Source of the DNA: Methanonatronarchaeales archaeon
GTDB taxonomy: Archaea; Halobacteriota; Methanonatronarchaeia; JAANXF01
Length of the DNA stretch: 64,000 nt
Assembly: GCA_018263395.1 (NCBI GenBank)
Contig: JAANXF010000014.1
Coordinates: 30,286-94,285, forward strand
Direction: 5' to 3'
Within the stretch, counting starts at the first letter, position 1. The number at the start of each line of letters is the position of its first letter. Below the pieces are notes generated by a model. That model saw nothing but the letters and a program-made list of their open reading frames with translations. It did not search any database and had not been told where the DNA came from. Shown one piece after another: positions 24,702 to 33,311 of this stretch. Both the position numbers and the translations under genes were made by a program.

Positions 24702-26248
24702 CGGTACATCCCCCCGCGAACGAGGATCGCCCGCAGAGTGACCAGGACGGGGACGATCTCCAGCCGGCCGATCCACATGTTGAACAGGAACATTGCCTTT
24801 CCGGGCCGGGGGAGAGAATCGGGGCCGGTTATGCCCGTCGAGAGCCCCACGTTGCCCTGGGCACTCGCCACCTCGAATATCACGTTCTGGAGTGTGTACC
24901 CGCCCGGGGGGAGCACGAGCAGCAGCACGAATATCCCCGCACCCAGGAAAACGAACCAGAGGAACCCGATTATGGCCGCCTCCTCGAACTCTCGAGCCGC
25001 CGCCTCCTCACCGAGACGACGGCCGTTAATTTTAACTCTGCGGACCGCAGTAGCGGGGTAAAAGACGTCGGAGACGCGGTGCTGTACCCCCTTCATAAGG
25101 GTGGCGACGCGGATGAGCTTTATTCCGCCCGCAGTAGATCCGGCAGCCGCGCCGATAACCATCCCCAGCACCATCGTGAGCTGGGCGTGTGCTGGCCACT
25201 GCCCCAGTGCGACGTTGGTCGCGTCGACTGCGGTCTGAAACCCCGTGCAGGTCGCCGCCGAGACGAACTGGAATACGCCGTACCGGAGGACCCCGGAAGC
25301 CGATTCGTAGGTTCCGCTCGAGTACAGGAACCCGCAGAGCACGAGGGCCCCCGTGCCAACGTGTACAATTACCCACCGCGTCTGGAGGTCTGTATAGAGG
25401 TTCTTAAGGTCGCCCCTGAGGATGAGGTAGTGGATGGGAAACGCTATGCTTCCGAGGAGCATGACCGGTATCAGTGCGAGCTCGATGGCTGCGCTGTCGT
25501 ACGCCGCGATGGAGCCGTCAGTGACGGAAAAACCGCCCGTCGCAAGCCCCGTCATGCCGTGATTGATCGCGTCCCAGATCGGCATACCGACGGTCCACAG
25601 CAGCAGAATCGACACGAAGGTGAACAGGATGAAAATCCACCAGATCGTCCTGACGGTCGAGACAATGCTCGGGTGTATCTTCTCGGACCGCGCCTCGCTC
25701 TCGTAGAGGGTCAGGGAGCCGCTTCCTGGACGCGCCAGGATGGCCGTCGTGAGTACGATTACGCCGACGCCCCCGACCCATTCGCTCAGCGTTCTCCACC
25801 ACTGCAGCGTCCGGGGTAGCGCCTCCTCGTTGCCGGTCATCGTTAGCCCCGTTCCGGTGAATCCGCTCATGCTCTCAAACAGCGCATTGAGAGGGTCCGT
25901 GAACGCCGCGAGTGTCGCTGTCTGGGCGGGGGTGTGCATGGCGGCCGGGGATAGTTCGACCATCCACGCGACGAGTAGAAATGGGAGGGAACCGAAGGCG
26001 GCGATGCATAACCAGCCCGATGCGGCTATCATCATGCCGTGGAGCTTCCCGGGGTCTGAGGCGTCCCGAAACGCCGACGTCAGGATGCGGCCCAGGGCGA
26101 GAGGAATCGCCCCGGAAACGACCAGTGCGGGAACAGCGTAGTACTCCCCCCACGCGACGGGAACTATGAGTGATACAAACACCAGGCCCGCCAGCGCCTG
26201 GAGCATCCGACCCAGGTCCCGTCCGATCGTCTCTCCCGTGCCTTTCAC
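24698..26248 (-). CDS. trkH: Trk-type potassium uptake membrane subunit
   Basis: The 516-residue protein has about ten membrane segments with TrkH/KtrB pore loops: ESMSGFTGTGLTM, NHGMTGLATGGFSVTDG, ATCTGFQTAVD and ASAQGNVGLSTGITGPDSL, each with the selectivity Gly. GGIKLIRVATLMKG and KINGRRL fit the cytoplasmic linkers. It takes up K+ and so supports a salt-in strategy. trkA lies 108 bp upstream on the same strand, probably in one transcript. Confidence 0.93.
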   Translation of the reverse strand: MKGTGETIGRDLGRMLQALAGLVFVSLIVPVAWGEYYAVPALVVSGAIPLALGRILTSAFRDASDPGKLHGMMIAASGWLCIAAFGSLPFLLVAWMVELSPAAMHTPAQTATLAAFTDPLNALFESMSGFTGTGLTMTGNEEALPRTLQWWRTLSEWVGGVGVIVLTTAILARPGSGSLTLYESEARSEKIHPSIVSTVRTIWWIFILFTFVSILLLWTVGMPIWDAINHGMTGLATGGFSVTDGSIAAYDSAAIELALIPVMLLGSIAFPIHYLILRGDLKNLYTDLQTRWVIVHVGTGALVLCGFLYSSGTYESASGVLRYGVFQFVSAATCTGFQTAVDATNVALGQWPAHAQLTMVLGMVIGAAAGSTAGGIKLIRVATLMKGVQHRVSDVFYPATAVRRVKINGRRLGEEAAAREFEEAAIIGFLWFVFLGAGIFVLLLVLPPGGYTLQNVIFEVASAQGNVGLSTGITGPDSLPRPGKAMFLFNMWIGRLEIVPVLVTLRAILVRGGMYR

Positions 26249-26356
26249 GTGTACCTCCCTCCTCTCACTGTATCCTCCCCTTTCTACGTGAATCGGCGCT
26301 TCAGGTCGGTACGGCCCCTTCTGGGTAGACAGCGATGGCGGGGCTCTGCCTCATCG

Positions 26357-27043
26357 TCATTTCGGCCTGTCCTCGTGGTGGCCGAACACGTCGGTGAGCT
26401 GCGGATCTGCCCCGAACCCCGAGTACACCGTCAGGAGGTCGCCGGCCTCGATTCTCGTGTCGCCCCGTGGGGTTAACGGCGCTTTACCCTCCTCGCGATC
26501 TACAGCTACGATCAGGACGTCTTCGGGAATCATTCCCTTCTCCGCCGCATCGGTAAGGGTCTTCCCCGCAATCGGGGCGTTCTCGTTAACGGAAATCTCG
26601 AACACCTCGGCCTCCTCGCCAATCCGCATGTAATCGACTATTGCGGGGCGTGCCACCGACCGGTACAGGTATTCGGCTATGAGTCGCTGGGGATTCTCCA
26701 TCGCGTTTACGCCGATGTGCCTGAACAGCCCGATGTGCTCCGGGTTGTGGACGACGGAGACGACCGTGGGAATACCTATCTCCTTGGAGAGCAGGCAGAT
26801 CATGATGTTCGCCGCGTCCCGGTCCGTCGTCGATATGATCGCGTCGGCCTTTTCTGCACCCCCGTCAATGAGCGTCTCCTTCGTCGTCGCGTCCGCGTTA
26901 AGCACGAGGCAGTCGTACTCCCCTGCGACCCTGTCTGCCTTTTCTTTCTCACTCTCTATAACGACGACCTCGTTTCCCGACCTGGTGGCGATGTCGATGA
27001 GTGGCCAGCCTATGTCCCCGGCCCCGACTATTATGATGTACAT
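26357..27043 (-). CDS. trkA: TrkA regulatory subunit of potassium uptake
   Basis: This 228-residue protein begins with a Rossmann (RCK_N) domain, MYIIIVGAGDIGWPLIDIATRSGNEVVVIE, binding NAD(H) or ATP, followed by DCLVLNADATTKETL. The C-terminal half (about 140-225) is a TrkA_C domain with FEISVNENAPIAGKTLTDA and LTPRGDTRIEAGDLLTVY. It gates the TrkH pore from the cytoplasmic side. It is the first gene of the trkA-trkH-small protein unit. Confidence 0.93.
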   Translation of the reverse strand: MYIIIVGAGDIGWPLIDIATRSGNEVVVIESEKEKADRVAGEYDCLVLNADATTKETLIDGGAEKADAIISTTDRDAANIMICLLSKEIGIPTVVSVVHNPEHIGLFRHIGVNAMENPQRLIAEYLYRSVARPAIVDYMRIGEEAEVFEISVNENAPIAGKTLTDAAEKGMIPEDVLIVAVDREEGKAPLTPRGDTRIEAGDLLTVYSGFGADPQLTDVFGHHEDRPK

Positions 27044-27400
27044 CTGATTCGGTCACCCTCCGTAACGTCCAAAGACTCCAGTGATCCGCCCAAATCATTT
27101 TAAGAGAGGACATATCAACCTGTCCATGTCTCCCCTACCGGCGAGGGTCACGGCTTTCCCCCTGTTCCCGGCCTTTGAACCCGGGCCCCGTATCGAGGGG
27201 GGGGGCTCACCGCCCGGGGGCGGCTGTGCGGGGCGGGTACGTGTCCCTCCCCTCCCCGCGACCGTTGACACGCTCTTTCTTTATACGAGTACTCGGGGCC
27301 GGCCTCGGCTCCTCCGGGTGCCGGCTCAGGCGGAGTTCCTTTAAGCGTAATTTTCACGTCCGGCCAAGAACCATTAGCCCCGGAACAGAAGAGTACCCGG
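27044..27400. other. GC-rich intergenic region between trkA and the ccmF-like genes
   Basis: About 360 bp with no credible ORF. The centre (27120-27280) is very GC-rich, with a G9 run and several inverted repeats on the minus strand. A minus-strand TATA (CGTATAAAG, near 27283-27291) could drive a short RNA, but I cannot show that one exists. CTTTAAGCG at about 27340 on the plus strand may be the promoter of the ccmF-like pair. Confidence 0.4.
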
Positions 27401-28324
27401 ATGGGTTACGGGGAGTACACGGAGGCTGCGGAGACCCTCTCTTCCATCGGTGAGCCCCTCTTCGCGTTTATCGCGGTCATGGCGCTCTCGGTGCTGGTGA
27501 CTTCCATCCTCTCGCTTCGGCGCGAAGACGCTCGCCCCGTCGCGAGGAGGTTACAGCTCGTGACCCTACTGTCGCTCTTCGCGGCGTTCCTGCTCGTCAT
27601 CAGGCTCCACCTGGCCATCAACACGCTCGAAATAGGGTTCTCCCACCAGGATTCGTTCAGGTTCGCGGTGGCCCCGTGGACTGAGTCAGAGAAACCCCTC
27701 TTCTGGGCACTCCTCCTCGGGGCGTTCACTTTCTCCCTGTGGCGCAGGGAGGACAGGGTCGCATCCCTGACCTCGACATTCTTCGCGGTGATGGTCCTCC
27801 TGATGGTTCTGATAGACCCGCCGTTCCCGAAGCCCCTCCCCACGCTGCAGGCCGCAATCGAGGCCTGGTACGGCGGCGGGAACAGGTTCGCCCTCTACGG
27901 ACAACTCAGGGGCCTGAGCGAATTCTACGGCTCCAGCTACATGTGGCTGCACCCACCGACGCTGTTCCTCGCCTACACGGCGCTGGTCGTGACGCTCGCC
28001 GGCAGCGTGATGATGCTCCTCGGCAGTGACGGCTGGAACCCTACCTACGCCTACTCCGCCGCGGGGTACATCGCACTCACCGGTGGCCTGCTGCTGGGGT
28101 ACCCCTGGGCAGTGGACGCCTGGGGCGACCAGGCGTGGTGGTGGGACCCAAAAATCGGTGGCTCCCTGATGATGTGGACCCTCTACACCGCCTACCTGCA
28201 CCTCGGCCTCTACCACAGGGAGTACAGGAGGTGGACCGGCGTGATGGGTGCAATCTGCTTCGCAGGTCTCCTCTTCACCTACCTGTTGACGTACCTCGTC
28301 GAGGGGGTTCACACCGTTGCTTGA
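27401..28324 (+). CDS. CcmF-like cytochrome c biogenesis protein, N-terminal part
   Basis: The 307-residue multi-pass membrane protein has about eight helices. It contains a WWD-type haem-handling motif, WGDQAWWWDPKIGGSLMMW (near 245-263), preceded by the CcmF-like YMWLHPPTLFLAYTALV, whose His is a haem ligand in CcmF and CcsA. The C-terminal CcmF domains are absent but follow in the next gene, so the system appears split as in several archaea. The role would be attaching haem to apocytochrome c outside the membrane. It overlaps the next gene by eight bases. Confidence 0.8.
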   Translation: MGYGEYTEAAETLSSIGEPLFAFIAVMALSVLVTSILSLRREDARPVARRLQLVTLLSLFAAFLLVIRLHLAINTLEIGFSHQDSFRFAVAPWTESEKPLFWALLLGAFTFSLWRREDRVASLTSTFFAVMVLLMVLIDPPFPKPLPTLQAAIEAWYGGGNRFALYGQLRGLSEFYGSSYMWLHPPTLFLAYTALVVTLAGSVMMLLGSDGWNPTYAYSAAGYIALTGGLLLGYPWAVDAWGDQAWWWDPKIGGSLMMWTLYTAYLHLGLYHREYRRWTGVMGAICFAGLLFTYLLTYLVEGVHTVA

Positions 28325-28928
28325 CAAGAAATCGCTGATAATCTACACCTCTCTCGTCCTGCTTGTGATAGGCGCCGTATCGATTTACGGGATCTACCTC
28401 TACCAGGAGAACCAGTCCAGGAGCGCGGACTGGACCTCGACACAGGAGTACCTGGAGTACGTGGACTACATGAACCTGGCCGCCACCCCCCCGGTAGCCG
28501 CCGTAATGGTCCTTCTGACGGTATGTATCCCCCGCAGGCTCCTGAACGTGAGAAACCTCGTCACGGTCGCAGGGGCGATAATCGTCCTCTCCGCAGCCGC
28601 AGCGGTGCCGCTGAACCTCGTCGCGGGCCTCACGCTGCTGCTGTCCGCCACGGCCGGCGTACAGTCCATCTCCCTCGTGGAAACGCTCCGGGGCTCAGAG
28701 ATGGATTACCGGAAGAAGGGACACGTCGCCCACGTCGGTTCGGCGCTCCTCCACCTGGGCGTAGTGCTCCTGCTACTGGACCTCACCTCCGTTCCGAAGC
28801 ACCACGAAGCCCACCTGACGCTCTTCTGGGCCTCCACCGCGTTTTTCATGGCGGGGATGGTGCTCTCGTTCTTCCCGGCCGTCGGGAACGTTTTTTACCG
28901 GGAGAATCGAATAAATCCGCAACCGTAA
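28317..28928 (+). CDS. CcmF-like protein, C-terminal part
   Basis: The 203-residue protein from TTG 28317 has a first helix (IIYTSLVLLVIGAVSIYGIY), a loop, two helices in the middle, then KKGHVAHVGSALLHLGVVLLLLDL, which matches the His-bearing helix of the CcmF C-terminal half, and a last helix FFMAGMVLSFFP. A large soluble loop follows the first helix. With the preceding gene it would form a two-subunit haem lyase; no other ccm gene is in the window. Similarity is by motif and order only. Confidence 0.65.
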   Translation: MLDKKSLIIYTSLVLLVIGAVSIYGIYLYQENQSRSADWTSTQEYLEYVDYMNLAATPPVAAVMVLLTVCIPRRLLNVRNLVTVAGAIIVLSAAAAVPLNLVAGLTLLLSATAGVQSISLVETLRGSEMDYRKKGHVAHVGSALLHLGVVLLLLDLTSVPKHHEAHLTLFWASTAFFMAGMVLSFFPAVGNVFYRENRINPQP

Positions 28929-28930
28929 AC

Positions 28931-29623
28931 ATGAAGGCGTTTATCCTCGCTGGAGGGAGGGGCAGGAGGCTCAGGCCGCTCACGGACGAGGTACCGAAGC
29001 CGCTGGTCGAGGTGGACGGTAAGCCGCTCCTGCACTACCAGCTGGAGCTCCTCGAGGGCTACGGCGTGGACGAGGCGGTGCTCCTCACCGGCTGGCTCTC
29101 CGACGTCGTGGAGGACAGGATGGGGAGTCGCTTCAACTCGATCAGGCTGCGGTACAGCCGGGAGGACGGCGGGGACAGGCTGGGAACCGCCGGAGCCCTG
29201 AAGAACGCCTCCGGGTACGCCGACGAGAGATTCATCCTGCTGAACGGGGACGTCCTGACCGACGTTGACCTCTCTGAGATGTGGGCCCTGCACGACGCGG
29301 AGGGGGGACTGGTCACCATCGCGACCGTGAACCTGCCCAGCCCCTACGGCGTACTGGACTGCGAGGACTCCCTCGTCAGGCGGTTCAGGGAGAAGCCGGA
29401 ACTGCCGTACCGGATAAACGCCGGAATCTACGTCCTCGAACCGGAGGTCGTCGAGCACGCCCCTGAGAGGGGAAGCCTGGAGCGCGACGTGTTACCCCCC
29501 CTCGTTGCGGAGGGCCGGGTATACAGCTTCCACGCCCGGGACGCCCTGTGGAAGGACGTCGGAACCCACAAGGACCTTGACAGGGCGGAGGACCTCGTAG
29601 ATGGGCTGGAGGTCCCGGGGTAA
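28931..29623 (+). CDS. Sugar-1-phosphate nucleotidyltransferase
   Basis: The 230-residue protein from ATG 28931 starts MKAFILAGGRGRRLRPLTDEVPKPL, the NTP-transferase motif with the catalytic Lys in PKPLVEV. LGTAGALKNA, LNGDVLTDVDL (metal Asp) and INAGIYVLEPEVVEH follow. It lacks the left-handed beta-helix of acetyltransferase fusions. The likely product is an NDP-sugar (glucose or mannose type) for surface glycans; the sugar cannot be told from sequence. It lies two bases after the ccmF-like stop, possibly by chance of compaction. Confidence 0.88.
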   Translation: MKAFILAGGRGRRLRPLTDEVPKPLVEVDGKPLLHYQLELLEGYGVDEAVLLTGWLSDVVEDRMGSRFNSIRLRYSREDGGDRLGTAGALKNASGYADERFILLNGDVLTDVDLSEMWALHDAEGGLVTIATVNLPSPYGVLDCEDSLVRRFREKPELPYRINAGIYVLEPEVVEHAPERGSLERDVLPPLVAEGRVYSFHARDALWKDVGTHKDLDRAEDLVDGLEVPG

Positions 29624-29995
29624 CGACGACCGACGGGCGGGTCGTAAAGTGAACCCTGAAGGTGTCGAGTGATTTTCCTCCGGTAGATTGTCCGCCCCGG
29701 GCTCCAGAGATACGGGATTTCTCACCCGGTTTTGAAGCCAGAGGAGCTTTTCCTGGGAGAGCGCTGGTCTCCCGTCACTGACGATAACCACTGTAGCGCC
29801 GTGTCGAGGTGGCCCCTTCGGAACCAGTTTCGACGCACCTTTCAGGCCGACACGCGGTCCCCCGGGCAGGTGGCCAGGGTGACCCCGGCACGGGCGAGAG
29901 CGGCCCCGGGGGTGTAGAACGGGGCGCGTAACCACGTAAACGCTTTTTGAACCCCCGCTCACGGGGGAAAGACGTCGCCGACGCAGGGCCTCCCC
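29624..29995. other. Intergenic region, nothing clear
   Basis: About 370 bp. A minus-strand ORF (29492-29962) overlaps the nucleotidyltransferase gene and shows no family motif, so I do not support it. A perfect hairpin CCCCCG-CTCA-CGGGGG near 29954-29969 lies just after a T5 run and could end transcription on one strand. Nothing else is recognised. Confidence 0.4.
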
Positions 29996-30256
29996 CTAGG
30001 GACCCATGAAGTGGTGGTAGTACTCGTCCACCTCGTCGAACTCGCCCCTATCGACGGCCGCCTCCACGGCCATTGCGTGCCAGCACCGGTCTGCGGACGG
30101 GTTGGACGAGGATACGTTGAAGAAGTAGTCCGGACAGGTGCAGAAGCTGCCCTCCACCACGTACTCCTCGTCCCCGATCACGACCCAGAGGTCGAGGTAC
30201 CGCTTGACCCTCCCCTCCCTGGTTCCGCGGAGGGCCTGGATGGCCCTTTCGCCCAT
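29996..30256 (-). CDS. Small SWIM zinc-finger protein
   Basis: The 86-residue protein is essentially one SWIM finger: EEYVVEGSFCTCPDYFF, a 13-residue spacer, then DRCWHAMAVEAAV, giving CxC...CxH. SWIM domains bind DNA or proteins; stand-alone archaeal versions are of unknown function. Both tails are acidic. It is 136 bp downstream of lonB on the same strand, but the gap suggests its own transcript. Confidence 0.82.
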   Translation of the reverse strand: MGERAIQALRGTREGRVKRYLDLWVVIGDEEYVVEGSFCTCPDYFFNVSSSNPSADRCWHAMAVEAAVDRGEFDEVDEYYHHFMGP

Positions 30257-30392
30257 GTGACTGAATCTACCCGAACGGTGTTAACGGTAATCTAACACTT
30301 TTCGACTCTTCAAAGGACTGAATCGTCGCCCGTCCCCCGGTCCGTATCTGTCGGGGCATCCCCCTGGCACCCGCCGGCGGCTGGTGGGGGTA

Positions 30393-32363
30393 CTACCGGG
30401 GACTGGGTTCCCCGCCCGGTCCCCCGGGCTCCCCTATCGAGAGGTTCGTGGACAGCCTTTCGGACGACGCCAGGTTCTTCAACCTCTTCAGGAGCGAGGT
30501 CTTCTTCTTGCCGACGAGCGCGTGCCTCAGCACGTCCTTTACGTCCTCCACGGGCACGATCTCCACCTCGTCCCTGTACCTGTCCTCGATGAGTACATCG
30601 GAAAGGTTGTCCCTCGGGACGAGTACCCTCTTGATGCCGGAGTCGGCGGCCGCCTCGATTTTGGCCGTCGCACCGCCGATGGGCAAAACCTCACCGCGCA
30701 CCGAGAGTGACCCGGTCATTGCGACCGCCTGATCGACGGGTATACCCTCCAGGGCGCTTATGACGGCGGTGGCGACGCTGATAGATGCCGAGTCGCCCTC
30801 GACGCCCTCGTACGTCCCGATGAACTGGATGTGCACATCGTGGTTCGAGATGTCCTGTCCGGTGTACTTCTTGATGAGTGCGGACACGTTCTGGACGGCC
30901 TCCTGCGCGATTTCTTTCAGCTTTCCGGTCGCGATCACCCGACCCTCCTCCTTCGAGTGGCTAGGGGTGACCTCCGCGACGATGGGAAGCACGATGCCGC
31001 TGTCCTCCCCCATAACGGCGAGGCCGTTGACGCGGCCCACCTCCTCGCCCTCGTTCCTGAATATGCGGTAGTCCTTCTTTCGCTCTATCGAACGATCCGC
31101 GACCTGGCTCTCCAGGGACTTCGCCGTGGCCTTGGCCTCGATGACCTCCTTGGAAGAGACCGCGTTTCTGCCCTTCGCCCTTGCGACGTCCCCCGCCACC
31201 CGGACGAGTCCTCCCAGTTCCCTGATGCGCAGCGTAAGTTTGCCCTTCCTGCCGCTCTTCCTGCGGGCCTCCCTCACGATCTCGCGCACTCCGGAACGGT
31301 CGAAGTGCGGAATCTTGCCGTCGTTCGCCACCTCCTGCGCCACGACGCGAACCAGCTTCCTGCGGTTCTCCGCGGTGTCCTCCATGGTGTCCCGCATGTA
31401 AACCTCGTAGCCGTAGCCCCGTATCCTGGAGCGCAGCGCCGGATGCATCCCCTGCAGCGCGTCGAGGTTTCCGGCCGCCACCATCACGAAGTCGCACGGG
31501 ACCGGCTCGGTATCAACCATAGCGCCGCTGCTCCGCTCGCTCTGGCCCGTTATCGAGAACTCCCTCTCCTGCAGCGCTGTCAGGAGGGACTGCTGGCTCT
31601 CTATGCGGAGGGTGTTGATCTCGTCGACGAAGAGAACGCCGCCGTTGGCCCGGTGTATGGCGCCGGCCTCCACCCGCTCGTGGGCAGGCGTGCCGAGCCC
31701 CCCGCTCTGGAACGGGTCGTGCCTGACGTCCCCGAGCAGCGCACCGCTGTGTGACCCGGTGCCGTCAACGAACGGGGCTGAAAGGTCCCTGTCGCTGCCG
31801 ACAAGCAGCTTGGGTACAAGTGCGTCGTCCCCGGGATTCATGTACTTCATCACCAGGAAAACAACTGCGCCCGCGATGACGCTCCAGAATATCGTCGACG
31901 GATCCCTGGGGCTGCTCTGGAGGTACGAGATGACGCCGAACCCGACGATAGCGATGATTATCAGCATCACGAGGAAGGAGCGGGACTGCTGCCGCTTCTG
32001 GGCCTCCTGCTTGTGGTTGTCCACGATCTCCTGCCCGTTGCCCGCGGGAACGGTTCTTACCAGGGGCTTGTTCTCGTCCTGCGGGTTGCTGTAAACCAGG
32101 ATGTCCTTCAGGTCCTCCGAAGGCAGGAGCTCCGCCATGGCCTTCGCCAGCATCGACTTTCCTGTGCCGGGGTCCCCCAGCATCATGACGTGGCGCCGCT
32201 GCTGAGCCGCCTTCTTTACGATGTCAACCGCGCGGTCCTGACCGACGACCTGGTCGATGAGTTTGTCGGGAATATCGATATCTTCCGTAGTCTCAAACTC
32301 GAGGCCGCCTAAGGACTTCTCCTCGTCCATTGGCCCTTGGTCCCGGGGTCTACTCATTGCCAC
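30393..32363 (-). CDS. lonB: Membrane-bound ATP-dependent Lon protease, archaeal type
   Basis: The protein is 656 residues long. An AAA+ domain has Walker A GDPGTGKSMLAKAMAE (about 58-73). Two membrane helices (FLVMLIIIAIVGFGVISYL and STIFWSVIAGAVVFLVMKYM, about 130-170) lie between Walker A and the later GVLFVDEINTL Walker B; this insertion is specific to archaeal LonB. The protease domain has the catalytic Ser in GDSASISVAT and the catalytic Lys in GGATAKIEAA. It degrades membrane-associated and misfolded proteins. It is divergent from prs across an 81-bp region. Confidence 0.95.
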   Translation of the reverse strand: MAMSRPRDQGPMDEEKSLGGLEFETTEDIDIPDKLIDQVVGQDRAVDIVKKAAQQRRHVMMLGDPGTGKSMLAKAMAELLPSEDLKDILVYSNPQDENKPLVRTVPAGNGQEIVDNHKQEAQKRQQSRSFLVMLIIIAIVGFGVISYLQSSPRDPSTIFWSVIAGAVVFLVMKYMNPGDDALVPKLLVGSDRDLSAPFVDGTGSHSGALLGDVRHDPFQSGGLGTPAHERVEAGAIHRANGGVLFVDEINTLRIESQQSLLTALQEREFSITGQSERSSGAMVDTEPVPCDFVMVAAGNLDALQGMHPALRSRIRGYGYEVYMRDTMEDTAENRRKLVRVVAQEVANDGKIPHFDRSGVREIVREARRKSGRKGKLTLRIRELGGLVRVAGDVARAKGRNAVSSKEVIEAKATAKSLESQVADRSIERKKDYRIFRNEGEEVGRVNGLAVMGEDSGIVLPIVAEVTPSHSKEEGRVIATGKLKEIAQEAVQNVSALIKKYTGQDISNHDVHIQFIGTYEGVEGDSASISVATAVISALEGIPVDQAVAMTGSLSVRGEVLPIGGATAKIEAAADSGIKRVLVPRDNLSDVLIEDRYRDEVEIVPVEDVKDVLRHALVGKKKTSLLKRLKNLASSERLSTNLSIGEPGGPGGEPSPR

Positions 32364-32444
32364 ATAAGCTTTCCGAAAACCCGAATGGCACGGGTGGTCG
32401 GTTTAAATAGTCAGTGATAAGTCGTGCCCGGAAAATTGAATGGC

Positions 32445-33281
32445 ATGCGGATAGTCGCCGGACCCCGGTCGCAGCTTCTCTCCCACAGAATCGCCCGGGC
32501 CCTGGGAGTCGAGGTGGTCTGCGCAAGTGTGGAGCGCTTTCCGGACGGCGAACAGGACCTGAGGATTGCGGAATTTAGCGACGAGGAGGCGGCGGTGGTG
32601 CAGTCCACGAGGACGGACAGAGACCTGGTCACCCTTCTGCTGCTGCTCGACGCGGCGTCGAGGCAGGCCTCCGAGGTGACGGCGGTGGTCCCCTACCTCG
32701 GATACGCGAGGCAGGACAGGGTGTTCCGTGCGGGTGAACCTCTAAGCCTCGCCGCAGTGGTCAGGGCTGCAAATGCTCAGGGTGGATCCGTGGTGACCGT
32801 GGACCCCCACTCAGACCCTTCGCCCCACGGCGACGCGTCCTTCGTGAGCTCCGCGGGCGCCCTCGCAGAGATCGTGGAGCCCTGGAAACCCGACCTCGTG
32901 CTGGCACCGGACGAGGGGGCGATAGAGAGAGCTGCCGGGGTCGCGGAGAGGGTCGACGTGGAGCACGACCACCTTGTCAAGACGAGGCTGGCCGGTGACG
33001 AGGTATCCATTCAGCCGAGGGACCTCTCGGTCGAGGACGCCGATGTGGTCATAGTTGACGACGTAATCTCGACAGGAGACACGATGGCCAAGGCGGTCTC
33101 GATGCTGATTGAGGCGGGGGCGGGAAGCGTCTCGGCCGCGGCAACGCACGGAGTCCTCACGGGCAGCGCCATCTGCCGCCTCCTCTCCGCAGGTGTTGAA
33201 CATCTCGCGGTCACCGATACTGTCGAGACGCCCCTCTCCCGGGGAAGCGTAGCCCCCGCCGTGGCTGACGTACTCCGATAG
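32445..33281 (+). CDS. prs: Ribose-phosphate pyrophosphokinase (PRPP synthase)
   Basis: The protein has 278 residues from ATG 32445. FPDGEQDLRIAE, YLGYARQDRVFRAGEPLS and the PRPP-binding VVIVDDVISTGDTMAKA are the family signatures. It makes PRPP for nucleotides, histidine and tetrahydromethanopterin side chains. A TATA box GTTTAAATAG (32401-32410) predicts a start of transcription near 32430, which rules against the upstream GTG 32424 and leaves a short leader. Confidence 0.93.
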   Translation: MRIVAGPRSQLLSHRIARALGVEVVCASVERFPDGEQDLRIAEFSDEEAAVVQSTRTDRDLVTLLLLLDAASRQASEVTAVVPYLGYARQDRVFRAGEPLSLAAVVRAANAQGGSVVTVDPHSDPSPHGDASFVSSAGALAEIVEPWKPDLVLAPDEGAIERAAGVAERVDVEHDHLVKTRLAGDEVSIQPRDLSVEDADVVIVDDVISTGDTMAKAVSMLIEAGAGSVSAAATHGVLTGSAICRLLSAGVEHLAVTDTVETPLSRGSVAPAVADVLR

Positions 33282-33311
33282 ACCCATTTCCCCGGAGGCT
33301 GAGGTGTAACC

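Noticed and set aside
29492..29962. Minus-strand ORF of 156 codons
   Set aside because: It overlaps the nucleotidyltransferase gene, lacks a promoter and family motifs, and its composition looks like random GC-rich translation.
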